Source of the DNA: Variovorax sp. PBL-H6
GTDB taxonomy: Bacteria > Pseudomonadota > Gammaproteobacteria > Burkholderiales > Burkholderiaceae_C
Direction: 5' to 3'
Length of the DNA stretch: 64,000 bases
Assembly (NCBI RefSeq): GCF_901827155.1
Contig: NZ_LR594659.1
Location: 5,924,501-5,988,500 of the forward strand
Part shown: positions 1 through 9,142 of the stretch, piece by piece
Layout: each line of letters starts with the position of its first letter
How positions within the stretch are numbered: position 1 is the stretch's first letter
The notes under the pieces: model-generated
What the model was told of the DNA's origin: nothing
What the model saw: the letters and a program-made list of their open reading frames with translations, nothing else
The model's database searches: none
Made by a program: the position numbers and the translations under genes

Positions 1-359
1 TGATCCTGGGCGAAGCGCAGGTACCCGGCACCGATGGCGCGAACGCTGGCGCGGGCGATCTCGGCAGGCGAGCCATCGCGCGGCACGGCGGCGAGCTCGG
101 CCTCCATGGCCCCGGCTGCCGCCGACAGGGCTGCAGCACGCACCGCGAGCAGCAGCGCCTGGCGGCTGGCGAAATGCCGGTAGGCCGCATTGGGCACGAC
201 GCCGGCACGCCGTGTGGCTTCGCGCAGCACCACCGCCTCCGGGCCGCCCTGTCGAGCGAGTTCGACCCCCGCCTCGAGCAACGCCCGGCGCAGATCGCCG
301 TGCCGGTAAGTGCTGCGTGCCGGGGGCGTGGGGCCGGGGAGCGTCGAGGTGTTTTTCAT
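1..359 (-). CDS. TetR/AcrR family transcriptional regulator (C-terminus beyond window)
   Basis: The reading frame starts at an ATG at 359 and runs off the left edge, so only the first ~119 residues are seen. Residues ~18-70 form a TetR-type DNA-binding domain: a YRHGDLRRALLEAG helix, then a helix-turn-helix ending in NAAYRHFASRQALL, the usual recognition-helix signature. The ligand-binding domain is only begun (an Ala-rich helix). It is divergent from the VOC gene at 456, and two copies of an inverted motif lie in between, so it probably represses itself and the VOC pair. The ligand cannot be inferred. Confidence 0.88.
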   Translation of the reverse strand, partial: MKNTSTLPGPTPPARSTYRHGDLRRALLEAGVELARQGGPEAVVLREATRRAGVVPNAAYRHFASRQALLLAVRAAALSAAAGAMEAELAAVPRDGSPAEIARASVRAIGAGYLRFAQD

Positions 360-360
360 G

Positions 361-409
361 TGGACAGCGTCCATTATCTTTGGTATTGTTTTGTGGACGT
401 TGTACACAA
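361..409. promoter_or_regulatory. Paired operator-like palindromes between TetR and VOC genes
   Basis: The motif TGGACNNNGTMCA occurs at 361-373 (perfect 5-bp arms) and again at 394-406, 33 bp apart (about three helical turns). The second copy sits inside a longer imperfect palindrome at 391-409. Position and symmetry fit binding sites for the TetR protein encoded just to the left. Confidence 0.6.
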
Positions 410-455
410 CAACGGAATTCCTCGACCTACACGCGTTTTTCCAAAGGAAGCCGGC

Positions 456-863
456 ATGAGCACCAAGATCTTCGTGAACCTCCCCGTCAAGAACCTCGAG
501 AAGTCCAAGGCCTTCTACGGGGCACTGGGGTACAGCTTCGACCCTCGCTTCACCAACGAGCAGGGCGCCTGCATGGTGATCAGCGAGGACATCCACGTGA
601 TGCTCCTGGTCGAGAGCTTCTTCAAGACCTTCACGCCGAAGGCCATCGCCGACGCCACGAAGAGCACCGAGGTGCTGCTGTGCCTCTCTTGCGCGAGCCG
701 GGCCGAGGTCGATGGCCAGGTTGCCAAGGCCGTGGCCGCCGGCGGCAGCACGCCCACCCAGGCGAAGGACCACGGCTTCATGTACCAGCACGGCTTCGAG
801 GACCTCGACGGCCACATGTGGGAGCTCGCGTACATGGACATGAGCGCCTTCCCGCAAGCCTGA
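456..863 (+). CDS. VOC family (glyoxalase/bleomycin-resistance fold) protein
   Basis: 135 aa. The start is an ATG preceded by AGGAAG six bases upstream; longer upstream frames lack a ribosome site. The opening stretch TKIFVNLPVKNLEKSKAFY and the closing DLDGHMWELAYMDMSAF are typical of small VOC proteins that often sit next to TetR regulators. The fold binds a metal through His/Glu ligands, and the C-terminal H and E of GHMWEL are candidates. Substrate unknown. It is probably co-transcribed with the next VOC gene and controlled by the divergent TetR protein. Confidence 0.85.
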   Translation: MSTKIFVNLPVKNLEKSKAFYGALGYSFDPRFTNEQGACMVISEDIHVMLLVESFFKTFTPKAIADATKSTEVLLCLSCASRAEVDGQVAKAVAAGGSTPTQAKDHGFMYQHGFEDLDGHMWELAYMDMSAFPQA

Positions 864-915
864 GCGCCGCCCCTGTCGAATTCCTCACCCACCCACGACC
901 CCAAAGGAGATTGCC

Positions 916-1362
916 ATGCATGTCCAGCCCTACCTGTTCTTCGAAGGCCGCTGCGAAGAGGCGCTCGAGTTCTACCGCGCCAAGCTCGGCGCCGAAGTCA
1001 CGATGCTGATGCGCTTCAAGGACAGCCCCGAAGCGGCGGGCAACCCTGACATGTGCGGCGGCGCCGAGATGTCCGGCCCACCCGCCGAGAACAACGTGAT
1101 GCACGCCGAGTTCAAGATCGGCGACACCACGCTGCTGGCCTCCGATGGCATGGCCAGGCAGGCTCCCGTCTTCCGCGGCTTTTCGCTGTCGCTGACCGTG
1201 GCGGACGAAGCCGATGCCAAGCGCAAGTTCGCGGCGCTCGGCGAGGGCGGCCAGGTACAAATGCCGCTCGGGCGGACGTTCTTCTCGCCTTGCTTCGGCA
1301 TGGTGCAGGACCGCTTCGGCGTCGGCTGGATGGTCGGCGTGTTCGAGGCGCCGAAGGGCTGA
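916..1362 (+). CDS. PhnB-like VOC family protein
   Basis: 148 aa. AAAGGAGA precedes the ATG. The N-terminus HVQPYLFFEGRCEEALEFY and the C-terminal FGMVQDRFGVGWMV match the PhnB/YjdN-like branch of the VOC superfamily (annotated in databases as 3-demethylubiquinone methyltransferase-like, without proven activity). It is 53 bp downstream of the first VOC gene and likely in the same transcript. Substrate unknown. Confidence 0.85.
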   Translation: MHVQPYLFFEGRCEEALEFYRAKLGAEVTMLMRFKDSPEAAGNPDMCGGAEMSGPPAENNVMHAEFKIGDTTLLASDGMARQAPVFRGFSLSLTVADEADAKRKFAALGEGGQVQMPLGRTFFSPCFGMVQDRFGVGWMVGVFEAPKG

Positions 1363-1549
1363 GCCGTTCAAGGCGGGTTCAAACTGCGACCAAGTGTCCG
1401 TCGCCGGCCGGGCATGAAGCAACGCTGAGCCGGATGAGCCCGTCCCGTGAACAATTACGCAGCCCGTCTCCCAGCCGTGGAACGTAGCTTCTGCGCGCGG
1501 TCCGAACTGCAGGACAGCCGACCGTCGTCGGCCGCAGGAGAAAGCATCC

Positions 1550-2938
1550 ATGAGACCCGTCGTTCTCGCGAATCCCGTCAACGTTCACATCCAGAAAGAC
1601 GAACAGCCGGTGCAGGATCAGCCCGTACGAGCGGCGATACATCGCTTGGCAGAAGTCAAGCTTCCACCGCCTTACCGGGAAAGCGATATCGCGGCAATCC
1701 TCAAAGAACATCATGTCCTCAGCGTGGGCAGTCCCTCCTTCAGCAACTGTCTCTTCCAGGGTGTGCTGTTGGCCCACTTCTTCGGGAAGCTCGAAACGGG
1801 TGAGATCAAGCCGGGCCAGCCCGCGCATGATCGGCCGGCGCAGTACTTGCTGAAGAAGTCTGTGGAGTTGCTGCAACCGCTGAGCGTGAAGATGGAAGCG
1901 ACGTGCCGCCAGTACGACAAAATGCTATCGGACTCGCCACCGGAGCTGCGCGAAGGGCTGGAGAAGGAACTCAAGTTTGTCCAGGGCATGGCTGCGAGGT
2001 TCCAGACGCTCGAGAGCGACTTGCTGGGCGCCCTGGCCCATCCTCAGGACTTCAGGCCGACCCGGGACAAAACCTGCTTCCTGCTGTTCGCACACGCCAT
2101 GCTTTCGGATGCCGCGAACGAGGTACAGCGGTGGCTTGACGATCTGGACGGTGATCCACCAGGGAAGACGCTGCCGAAGGAAGAAAGAACGCTGGTGCTG
2201 AGCTACACGACCAAAGACCAGCCCAGGAGCAACCTGTTCTCGTCAGAACCGCTGACGCCAGCAGACGAAAAGCTTTACAAGAAGTGCGTGAATACCATGT
2301 TTGAACTAGACGGCATGGAAATGTCGATGGTGCCCTCGTTCTCCCGGACGGGTGCGCAAGGCGTGCAGGCCATCTTGCACTGCATCTTTCACGGCAAGGG
2401 TCTGCTGAGCGGAGCCGCCGAGCAACCGTACGCCGTGCACGACAAGTACTACAAGCAGCAGCATTTGCACACTCACCGCCACGACTGCGGCCACATGCAG
2501 AACATGATGCGGTTCGGGGTGATCGACGTCATCGCTCCTAGGTTGATGCCGATCTATCTAAAGCTGGTAGACCCGCAAAGCAACCTGCCCGCCCAGGATG
2601 TGAAAAAAGATCTGGTGGTGCTTTTCCACATGCTGCACGAGAACGTCAAATGGGTGACGCTGCTCCAGACGCCGGATGACAAGACGTCCTTTCTTGACTG
2701 CGCCAGGGAATTCTTCGTCCGAGAGTTCGAGGTGGTGGACATGATTACGCTGCTGAACGAAGTCGGATTTTCTATCGCTCCTATTGAAAAGCAGAGCTCC
2801 CCCGAGGAAAAGGCGGCCTGCTACGAGGCGGTCGCCCAGACCATGGACAGTCTGTGGAAGGAGTTTCGCGGACGGCATCGCGACGATCTGGTGGCCAGCG
2901 GGGTGTTCGCCAAGCTACCGAAATTCTTCGCGGATTGA
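1550..2938 (+). CDS. Protein of unknown function with His-rich HTHRHDCGH motif
   Basis: 462 aa, not recognised. The ATG has GGAG about 10 bases upstream. No signal peptide or membrane segment is apparent, and the protein looks soluble and largely helical. The most striking feature is a metal-site-like cluster at about residues 295-320, HLHTHRHDCGHMQNMMR, preceded by HCIFHGKG. The H-x3-H-x5-R spacing loosely recalls HD-like phosphodiesterases, but this is only a resemblance. Its base composition is clearly lower in GC than its neighbours (33 of 60 in one line counted, against about two thirds in flanking genes), and codon use is less biased, which suggests horizontal acquisition. It stands alone, so context gives no function. 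Confidence 0.75.
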   Translation: MRPVVLANPVNVHIQKDEQPVQDQPVRAAIHRLAEVKLPPPYRESDIAAILKEHHVLSVGSPSFSNCLFQGVLLAHFFGKLETGEIKPGQPAHDRPAQYLLKKSVELLQPLSVKMEATCRQYDKMLSDSPPELREGLEKELKFVQGMAARFQTLESDLLGALAHPQDFRPTRDKTCFLLFAHAMLSDAANEVQRWLDDLDGDPPGKTLPKEERTLVLSYTTKDQPRSNLFSSEPLTPADEKLYKKCVNTMFELDGMEMSMVPSFSRTGAQGVQAILHCIFHGKGLLSGAAEQPYAVHDKYYKQQHLHTHRHDCGHMQNMMRFGVIDVIAPRLMPIYLKLVDPQSNLPAQDVKKDLVVLFHMLHENVKWVTLLQTPDDKTSFLDCAREFFVREFEVVDMITLLNEVGFSIAPIEKQSSPEEKAACYEAVAQTMDSLWKEFRGRHRDDLVASGVFAKLPKFFAD

Positions 2939-3079
2939 GCGCCTTCGGGTCCTGGCGGCTCGCCTCGCGGTGCGGCGCGAGCGCGCCAAGGCGACGAACT
3001 CGATCAACCCCCACACCAGCGCACCGCCGAGCGCGCGAAAGGTGTGGCGATTCGGAGGCCAGAGGACGGAGGATTGCAT
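2915..3079 (-). CDS. Possible small membrane protein (54 aa)
   Basis: An ATG at 3079 opens a 54-codon frame ending at TAG 2915-2917. It overlaps the 3' end of the unknown gene by 24 bp. It encodes a short polar start, one hydrophobic segment (ALGGALVWGLIEFVALAR) and a very Arg-rich tail, an arrangement typical of small single-span membrane proteins. It may be genuine, a decayed remnant or chance, and no strong ribosome site is seen. Apart from this nothing is evident in the 2939-3197 gap. Confidence 0.35.
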   Translation of the reverse strand: MQSSVLWPPNRHTFRALGGALVWGLIEFVALARSRRTARRAARTRRRSIREEFR

Positions 3080-3197
3080 GGTGTGGCGGGTGTGCCCTGG
3101 ATGGGTGTTCCTTTCGCTACGCTAAGGGACTTGCATGACATGTTGATGGCATGCATTGCCGCTATCCTGCGCGCACTCCTTCACCTGCCATCGACGC

Positions 3198-4217
3198 GTG
3201 AATTCCACGGACCTGCCCGAATTGCTGGAGCTGGCGCAGCTGATCGAACTGGCCGGCGCGCACCTGGAGACGCGCGTCCTGTGCGAAGTGGCCGCCGGCG
3301 CGCGGCATTTCCCGGTCCAGGCCTTTCTGCTCGGCAGCACGCGCCCGGACGCACCCGCCGCGGGGTTCTTCGGCGGCGTGCACGGGTTGGAGCGCATCGG
3401 CGCGCAGGTCGTGATCGCCTATCTGCGCAGCCTGGTGATGCGGCTCGCCTGGGACGAGACGCTGCACCGGCAACTGGAGACGATGCGACTCGTGTTCATG
3501 CCGCTGGTCAACCCAGGCGGCATGTGGCTGGGCACGCGCGCCAACCCGAACGGCGTCGACCTGATGCGCAACGCGCCGGTCGAGTCGAAGGAGCAGGTAC
3601 CGTACCTCGTCGGCGGCCAGCGCATCAGTGCGAAGCTGCCCTGGTACCGCGGCGCCGCCGGCGACCCGATGGAATGCGAGAGCGCGGCGATGTGCACGCT
3701 GGTGGAGACCGAGCTGCTGGGCCGGCCGCTCAGCGTGGCGGTGGACTGCCATTCGGGCTTCGGCCTCAGCGACCGCATCTGGTTCCCGTATGCCCACACC
3801 ACGCGGCCGATCGGGCAACTGGCGGAGATGCACGCCCTGTGCGAGATCCTCGACCAGAGCCTGCTGCACCATCGCTACAAGCTGGAGCCGCAGAGCCGAC
3901 AGTACCTGGCGCACGGCGATCTCTGGGACCACCTCTACCTGGGCGCCGATCAACGGCCGGGCAACGTATTCCTGCCGGTCACGCTCGAGATGGGATCCTG
4001 GCTGTGGGTCAAGAAGAACCCGCGACAGCTCTTCTCACGCCATGGCATTTTCAACCCGGTGATCGAGCACCGGCAGCAGCGCGTGCTGCGCCAGCACATC
4101 GGATGGATGGACTTCATCACCCGCGCCGTGGGCAGCCACGAACGCTGGCTGCCCGCCGGCACGCGACGCACGCAGCACGAGCAGCAGGCGATGGCGCGCT
4201 GGTACGGAAGGCACTGA
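3198..4217 (+). CDS. M14 family zinc carboxypeptidase
   Basis: 339 aa from the GTG at 3198; a TTG at 3156 in frame would add 14 unlikely residues. The zinc-binding HGLE (H62, E65), the third ligand in VDCHSGFG (H185) and the catalytic glutamate in TLEMGSW (E264) are all present, as is the substrate-binding PNGVDLMRN. These are the M14 metallocarboxypeptidase signatures, and this branch is close to the bacterial DUF2817/succinylglutamate-desuccinylase-like forms. No signal peptide is seen, so it is probably cytoplasmic. Its TGA overlaps the ATG of the following hydrolase, indicating translational coupling. Confidence 0.85.
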   Translation: MNSTDLPELLELAQLIELAGAHLETRVLCEVAAGARHFPVQAFLLGSTRPDAPAAGFFGGVHGLERIGAQVVIAYLRSLVMRLAWDETLHRQLETMRLVFMPLVNPGGMWLGTRANPNGVDLMRNAPVESKEQVPYLVGGQRISAKLPWYRGAAGDPMECESAAMCTLVETELLGRPLSVAVDCHSGFGLSDRIWFPYAHTTRPIGQLAEMHALCEILDQSLLHHRYKLEPQSRQYLAHGDLWDHLYLGADQRPGNVFLPVTLEMGSWLWVKKNPRQLFSRHGIFNPVIEHRQQRVLRQHIGWMDFITRAVGSHERWLPAGTRRTQHEQQAMARWYGRH

Positions 4218-5014
4218 TGGACACATGGGTTCTGATGCGTGGACTCACCCGCGAGAGTGGGCACTGGGGGCGCTTCATCGGCCAATTGCAAGACGGCTTC
4301 CCTGCCGCGCGGATCGTGGCGCTCGACCTCCCCGGCAATGGGCGGCTGAACCAACTGCGCAGCTCGGCTCGCATCGGCGCCGCAATGGAAGCCTGCCGCG
4401 AGCAGCTTCACACGCTCGGGATCGCGCCGCCCTACAACCTGCTCGCGATGTCGCTGGGCGCGATGGTGGCAGTGGACTGGGCGGTGCAGCACCCGCGCGA
4501 GCTCGCAGGCTGCGTCCTGATCAACACCAGCCTGCGGCCCTTCAGTCCCTTCCATGAGCGTCTGCGCCCCGCCAACTACGGCACTCTGCTCGGCCTGGCC
4601 TTCGGCCGCCAGAACACACGCGAGCGCGAGGCGACCATCCTGCGGCTCACCACCCGCCGTCCCGACCGCGGCACGGCCGTGCTCGACGACTGGACGGCGA
4701 TGCGCGAGGCGCGACCGGTTTCGCGATCGAATGCGGTGCGCCAGGTGCTTGCGGCGGCGCGCTACCGAGCCCCGGCGCAGGCTCCTTCCGTGCCGCTGCT
4801 CGTGCTGGCGAGTGCCTGCGATGGCCTGGTGAACCCGAACTGCTCGCGGCGGCTGGCGCGCCAGTGGGGCGTGGAGATGGCGGAGCACGCCAGCGCCGGC
4901 CATGACCTGCCCCTGGACGATGGGGCATGGCTTGCGGCGCAAGTGGCGCGCTGGGCTGCTCGGGCGCTCAGGCGGGCATCAGCTGCTCGACCAGATCGTC
5001 CAGACGCGCCTTGA
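4217..5014 (+). CDS. Alpha/beta hydrolase
   Basis: 265 aa. The ATG overlaps the previous stop (TGATG). The nucleophile elbow is AMSLGAM (serine at about residue 79), and the catalytic His is probably in SAGHDLPLDD near the end, with an acid in LASACDGLV. Oxyanion-loop region LMRGLTRESGHW. Typical single-domain esterase/hydrolase length. Paired with the M14 peptidase, so the two may act on one amide or ester substrate. Its last 47 bp overlap the convergent YgjP-like gene. Confidence 0.85.
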   Translation: MDTWVLMRGLTRESGHWGRFIGQLQDGFPAARIVALDLPGNGRLNQLRSSARIGAAMEACREQLHTLGIAPPYNLLAMSLGAMVAVDWAVQHPRELAGCVLINTSLRPFSPFHERLRPANYGTLLGLAFGRQNTREREATILRLTTRRPDRGTAVLDDWTAMREARPVSRSNAVRQVLAAARYRAPAQAPSVPLLVLASACDGLVNPNCSRRLARQWGVEMAEHASAGHDLPLDDGAWLAAQVARWAARALRRASAARPDRPDAP

Positions 5015-5708
5015 CCCCGCGCCAGTCCGGCATCAGCGTGTCCAGCAGCCGGTGGAAGCGTGGCCCGTGGTTGTGCTCGCCAAGATGGCACAACTCGTGG
5101 ATGAGCACGTAGTCGATGCACTCGCGCGGCGCCTTGACGAGATTCGGGTTGAGCGTGAGACGGCCCGCCGGCGAGCAGCTGCCCCATCGCTTCTTCGTGA
5201 CGCGCAGCTGCATCGGCGGCGGCGTGCGGACCCAGCTCAAAGATTGCGCGAGGACCACCAGTCGCGCGGCCAGCACCTCGCCCGCGCGCTTTCGGTACCA
5301 GGCGTCGAGCAATGCCTGCACGCGGGCCATGTCGGCCTTCGCCACCGCGACTTCAATGCACGTGCCGCACAGACGCACGTGGCCGTCCCGACCTTCATCG
5401 ACGGCGACCTTGAGCACGTAGCGCCGGCCGAGATAGAGCAGGGACTCGCCACTGACATGCGCACGCGGCAACGCATGCGCAAGGCGCGCTCGAACTGCGG
5501 CGACCTGGCCGCTGATCCAGCGCGCGTGCCGCTGCACAGCCGCTTGCACCGCGGCTTCGGACGTCTCTTGCGGCACATCGACCACCACGCGCCCGTCGGG
5601 TTCGACGTGGATGGCAATGCGCTGTGCCTTGCGCGCCGGCTGGACACGCAAGCTGAACGCAATCCGTTCGTCACCGTAGCGAAGGCTGCGAAGGGCTGCA
5701 ACACTCAT
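4968..5708 (-). CDS. YgjP-like metallopeptidase (DUF45, M48 clan)
   Basis: 246 aa. The C-terminal half carries WGSCSPAGRLTLN (~175-187) and the zinc motif HELCHLGEHNHGPRFH (H204, E205, H208, with a downstream His), the hallmark of the YgjP/WLM-like metallopeptidase family. Its ATG overlaps the hsdR stop (ATGA), so it is the last gene of the restriction operon. Genes of this family are often found directly after hsdR, and their role there is not established. The 3' end overlaps the convergent hydrolase. Confidence 0.92.
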   Translation of the reverse strand: MSVAALRSLRYGDERIAFSLRVQPARKAQRIAIHVEPDGRVVVDVPQETSEAAVQAAVQRHARWISGQVAAVRARLAHALPRAHVSGESLLYLGRRYVLKVAVDEGRDGHVRLCGTCIEVAVAKADMARVQALLDAWYRKRAGEVLAARLVVLAQSLSWVRTPPPMQLRVTKKRWGSCSPAGRLTLNPNLVKAPRECIDYVLIHELCHLGEHNHGPRFHRLLDTLMPDWRGVKARLDDLVEQLMPA

Positions 5709-8700
5709 GTGCGACGCGCCAGTACCACGCGGGTGATCTGGAGCACATGCCCGATCACATCGTTGGCCCTGTCGAGGCCGAGCGGCGCGTAGAGCAGTTG
5801 CAGCAGGCCCTTGCGGATGGCAGCTTCGATGTTCTGCGGGTTCAATGAATGCTCGGCCAGCGCTGCCTGAATCACGTGGCTGATGGCGAGCGCCTGGTTG
5901 ACAAGCTGGCTTTGCTGCGCCTCGTCCAGCCTCGATGCCTCCTCGCCCAGCGCGATCAGGATCGCGCCATAGCAGGCCCTTGCCATCGGGTTGGAGGCCA
6001 GGGCTTCCGGCACGCCGGGCGTTGCGCGCCGGTCTAGGTCGCGCTCGAAATCCTTCAACATCGAGTACTGCCTGAGCGGATGGTCGAACATGGCCTCGGC
6101 TTGCTCGATTGCGCTTTGCAGCAGCTCGGAAAACACTTGCCTCGCGTAGGGGTCGTCAGCCAGATCCTGCTCGATCGTCTTGCGCAGGCGGGTCTTGATC
6201 AGGTCTGCCTCGTTGCGCGCCTTGTCCCGAGACCAGATCCCGGCAACGTCGCGCAGGCCCAGCTTGTCCGCCAGATAGGCCTTGTCGCTCTCCTGCACCT
6301 TCGTTCCGATGACCTGCTGGTCCACCAGCCTGCGGATCTGCTCGTCGTATTCGCTGAAGTCGACCGTCTCACCGGCGTCGCGCCGTGCGGCCTGCCGCAC
6401 CTGGATCAATGTCTTGAGGTCCGCCTTGTACTGTGCGATCAGCGCTTGCGAAACGCTGCGGTCTTCGAAGAAGCCGCGCGAAGCGAGCGCGGCCTGCAGA
6501 CCCGCGCCGAAAGCAGTCAGGGCAGCATGGAAGTCGTCACGCAGCTTCTGCCGTTCGTCGTATTCGCCGCCCATCCCATCGCTCACGAGGCGAGGACTCA
6601 ATGCCTGGCGCAGCTGCTCGGGGTCCTTGCGATCGGCAACGCTTTCGAAGAAGGACCACACCGTCTCGTGTCGCATTGGCAGTTGCTTGTATTCGGTGCT
6701 GACCTGCGCGTAGAGACCCTCGAGATCGCCGATCTCGAAGCCGCCTTGCGTCCGGGCTTCGAGGTCCTGGTAGGCGCGGATCGCCGTGTCGAGTTCCTTC
6801 AGGATGCCGCGATAGTCCACCAGCAGGCCGTGGCGCTTGGCGCCATGGAGGCGATTCACGCGGGCCACGGCCTGGATCAGGTTGTGACCTTTCAGCGGCT
6901 TGTCGATGTAAAGCACCGCGTTGCGCGGTTCGTCGAAACCGGTGAGAAGGCGATCGACCACGATCAGCAGGTCGGGGTCGCCGCGGGTGCCGAAGGCTTG
7001 CAATACGCTTCTTTCGTGGTGGACCGCATCGATGCCCGGGTCCACGTTCTGCCTCCACCATTTCTGCACTTCGGCCATGCCGTCTTCGTCGATCCGGGTG
7101 TTGCCCTCGCGCATGTCGGGCGGGGAGATCACGACGGCGCTCGTGACCAGGCCCGTGGCATCGAGCGCCTTCTTGTAGCGCACGGCATCCAGCTTGCTGG
7201 CCGTGGCGACCTGGCCCTTCAGGCCCGACCCGACCCTTTTGAAGTTTTCATGGAAGTGCGTGGCGATATCCCATGCAATCAGATCGATGCGCTTGGCAGC
7301 ACCGTGGACCACGCCGCTGCGAGCGTACTTCTTCTTCAGGTCGGCGCGTTGCGCCTCGGCGAGGCCGTTGGTGATCTTGTCGAACCAGCGATCGACCGCG
7401 TCGGCATCGATGGACAGCCCGGGCACACGCTCCTCGTAGAGGAGCGGCGCGATGGCATGGTCTTCGGTCGCGCGCTGCATGGTGTACGCGTGGATGATGG
7501 GGCCGAACTTCTGCGCAGTCTTCTCTTCCTTCAGCAGCGGCGTGCCCGTGAAGGCCACGTAAGCGGCACGCGGCAGTGACCTCTTCATGCGCTCGTGCGT
7601 TTCCCCGCCGTGGCTGCGATGGCCCTCGTCCACCAGCACCACGACATCGGGCGAATCGTTGCGGCACGCCGCCAGCCTGGAAGCGGTGTTGAACTTCTGC
7701 ACCAGCGCGAAGGTGATGCGCTTCGTGCCCTGCCCGATGCGCAGGGCCAGGTCGCGCCCCGTCAGGGCCCTGCTGTGTTCGCCCTCCTTGTGCGTGACGA
7801 TGGACGATCCGAAGGCCCCGCCGGTCATGAAGTTGCGTGCGAGCTGCTGTTCGAGATCGCGCCGGTCGGTGATGACCACCAGCCGGCATTCCTTCAGGCC
7901 TTCGTTCAACAGCAGCGCCTTGGCGAGGAAGACCATGGTGAAGCTCTTGCCCGAGCCCGTCGTGTGCCAGATCACACCGCCATTGCGCCCACCGTCGGCT
8001 CGCTGCCCAGCCAGTCGCTCGAGCAGGGCGCGAACACCGAAAAACTGATGGTGGCGCGCGACGATCTTCCCGATCTTGCTGTCGAAAAGCACGAAGCCGC
8101 GCAGCAGGTCGAGCAGCCGTTGCGGCTTCAACAGACCGACAAGCAGGCGGTCCTGCTGGTTGGGCAGCAGGGTTGGCGAACCGAGCGATTGGAAGCGCCC
8201 GCGCATCAGGGCGGCCTTGCTTTTCAACAGGGTCGCGTCGACCGAGGCGGGCAGTGGCGCATTCTTCAGGGCCGTGAGCATCGCATCGTCGAATTCTTCA
8301 TCCTGATTCCAGCGCGCCCACAACTTCTCCGGCGTGCCGGTGGTGCCATAGCGACCGTCCGTCTGGCTGATGGACAAGAGCAACTGAGCATAGGCGAAGA
8401 GCTCCGGTATCTCGTCGTGGCGCTGGTTGCGCAATTGCTGGCTGATGCCTTCGAGCACCATCGCGTCGGCCAGGCTGCCGCCATGCTGCCATTGCGGCTG
8501 CTTGGCCTCGATCACGACCAGCGGAATACCGTTGACGTAGGCGACGATATCCGGCGCGCGGGAGTGGGCACCGTGGCTGGATAGCACCCGCAGCTCTTCC
8601 GTGACGTCGAAACGATTGGCGCTCGGGTTTGTCCAGTCGATCACATGGATCGTCGGCTGGTGCCGCCTGCCGTCGGGCATGAATTCGGTGACTGTGATGC

Positions 8701-9007
8701 CGTAGGCGAGCTTGGCGTAGAAGCGTTCGTTGGCGGCGAGCAGGCCCTCACCGATTCCGAGGTTGGAGAGCTCGCGCAGGATCTGGTCGATTGCGCTGGG
8801 CGAGAGCGGGTAGGCCTCGCCCTTGTAATCGAAGCGGCGAGTCTGCAGGAGTTCGATGAGGCGCGGCTTGAGAAGGACTTCGCGCGTTGAGCGCCGGAGA
8901 GCAAGGCAATCGGTCGCGCTCAAGTAGTTCCACCCCATCCTGCAGAGCATGCGCAGCGCGCACATCTGTGCGCTGCATGGCTCGTGGGCAGAAGGAGCGA
9001 CGCTCAT
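5705..9007 (-). CDS. hsdR: Type I restriction enzyme R subunit
   Basis: About 1100 aa if started at the ATG at 9007 (MSVAPSAHEPC); in-frame upstream starts as far as a TTG at 9082 exist, and no site has a clear Shine-Dalgarno sequence. The N-terminal nuclease has the PD-(D/E)xK arrangement D153 ... E167-A-K169. The motor has Walker A TTGSGKS (~349-355), Walker B DEGH (460-463) and TGTPLL. It supplies ATP-dependent translocation and cleavage within the HsdR2M2S complex. The C-terminal part is typical of the family. It lies 135 bp downstream of hsdM and is coupled to the YgjP-like gene. Confidence 0.95.
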   Translation of the reverse strand: MSVAPSAHEPCSAQMCALRMLCRMGWNYLSATDCLALRRSTREVLLKPRLIELLQTRRFDYKGEAYPLSPSAIDQILRELSNLGIGEGLLAANERFYAKLAYGITVTEFMPDGRRHQPTIHVIDWTNPSANRFDVTEELRVLSSHGAHSRAPDIVAYVNGIPLVVIEAKQPQWQHGGSLADAMVLEGISQQLRNQRHDEIPELFAYAQLLLSISQTDGRYGTTGTPEKLWARWNQDEEFDDAMLTALKNAPLPASVDATLLKSKAALMRGRFQSLGSPTLLPNQQDRLLVGLLKPQRLLDLLRGFVLFDSKIGKIVARHHQFFGVRALLERLAGQRADGGRNGGVIWHTTGSGKSFTMVFLAKALLLNEGLKECRLVVITDRRDLEQQLARNFMTGGAFGSSIVTHKEGEHSRALTGRDLALRIGQGTKRITFALVQKFNTASRLAACRNDSPDVVVLVDEGHRSHGGETHERMKRSLPRAAYVAFTGTPLLKEEKTAQKFGPIIHAYTMQRATEDHAIAPLLYEERVPGLSIDADAVDRWFDKITNGLAEAQRADLKKKYARSGVVHGAAKRIDLIAWDIATHFHENFKRVGSGLKGQVATASKLDAVRYKKALDATGLVTSAVVISPPDMREGNTRIDEDGMAEVQKWWRQNVDPGIDAVHHERSVLQAFGTRGDPDLLIVVDRLLTGFDEPRNAVLYIDKPLKGHNLIQAVARVNRLHGAKRHGLLVDYRGILKELDTAIRAYQDLEARTQGGFEIGDLEGLYAQVSTEYKQLPMRHETVWSFFESVADRKDPEQLRQALSPRLVSDGMGGEYDERQKLRDDFHAALTAFGAGLQAALASRGFFEDRSVSQALIAQYKADLKTLIQVRQAARRDAGETVDFSEYDEQIRRLVDQQVIGTKVQESDKAYLADKLGLRDVAGIWSRDKARNEADLIKTRLRKTIEQDLADDPYARQVFSELLQSAIEQAEAMFDHPLRQYSMLKDFERDLDRRATPGVPEALASNPMARACYGAILIALGEEASRLDEAQQSQLVNQALAISHVIQAALAEHSLNPQNIEAAIRKGLLQLLYAPLGLDRANDVIGHVLQITRVVLARRT

Positions 9008-9142
9008 CGTGGGAGTCCGGCGACGATCAGTCTCCGCATGACTGGCGCACAACTTCGGCGTGAACCGTTGCCAGGACTGCAATGGTTGGGTGTGAAGTCA
9101 CCTCGGCCTCGTCGTAGGGTCGCGGCAATTTGGGCGTGTCGC

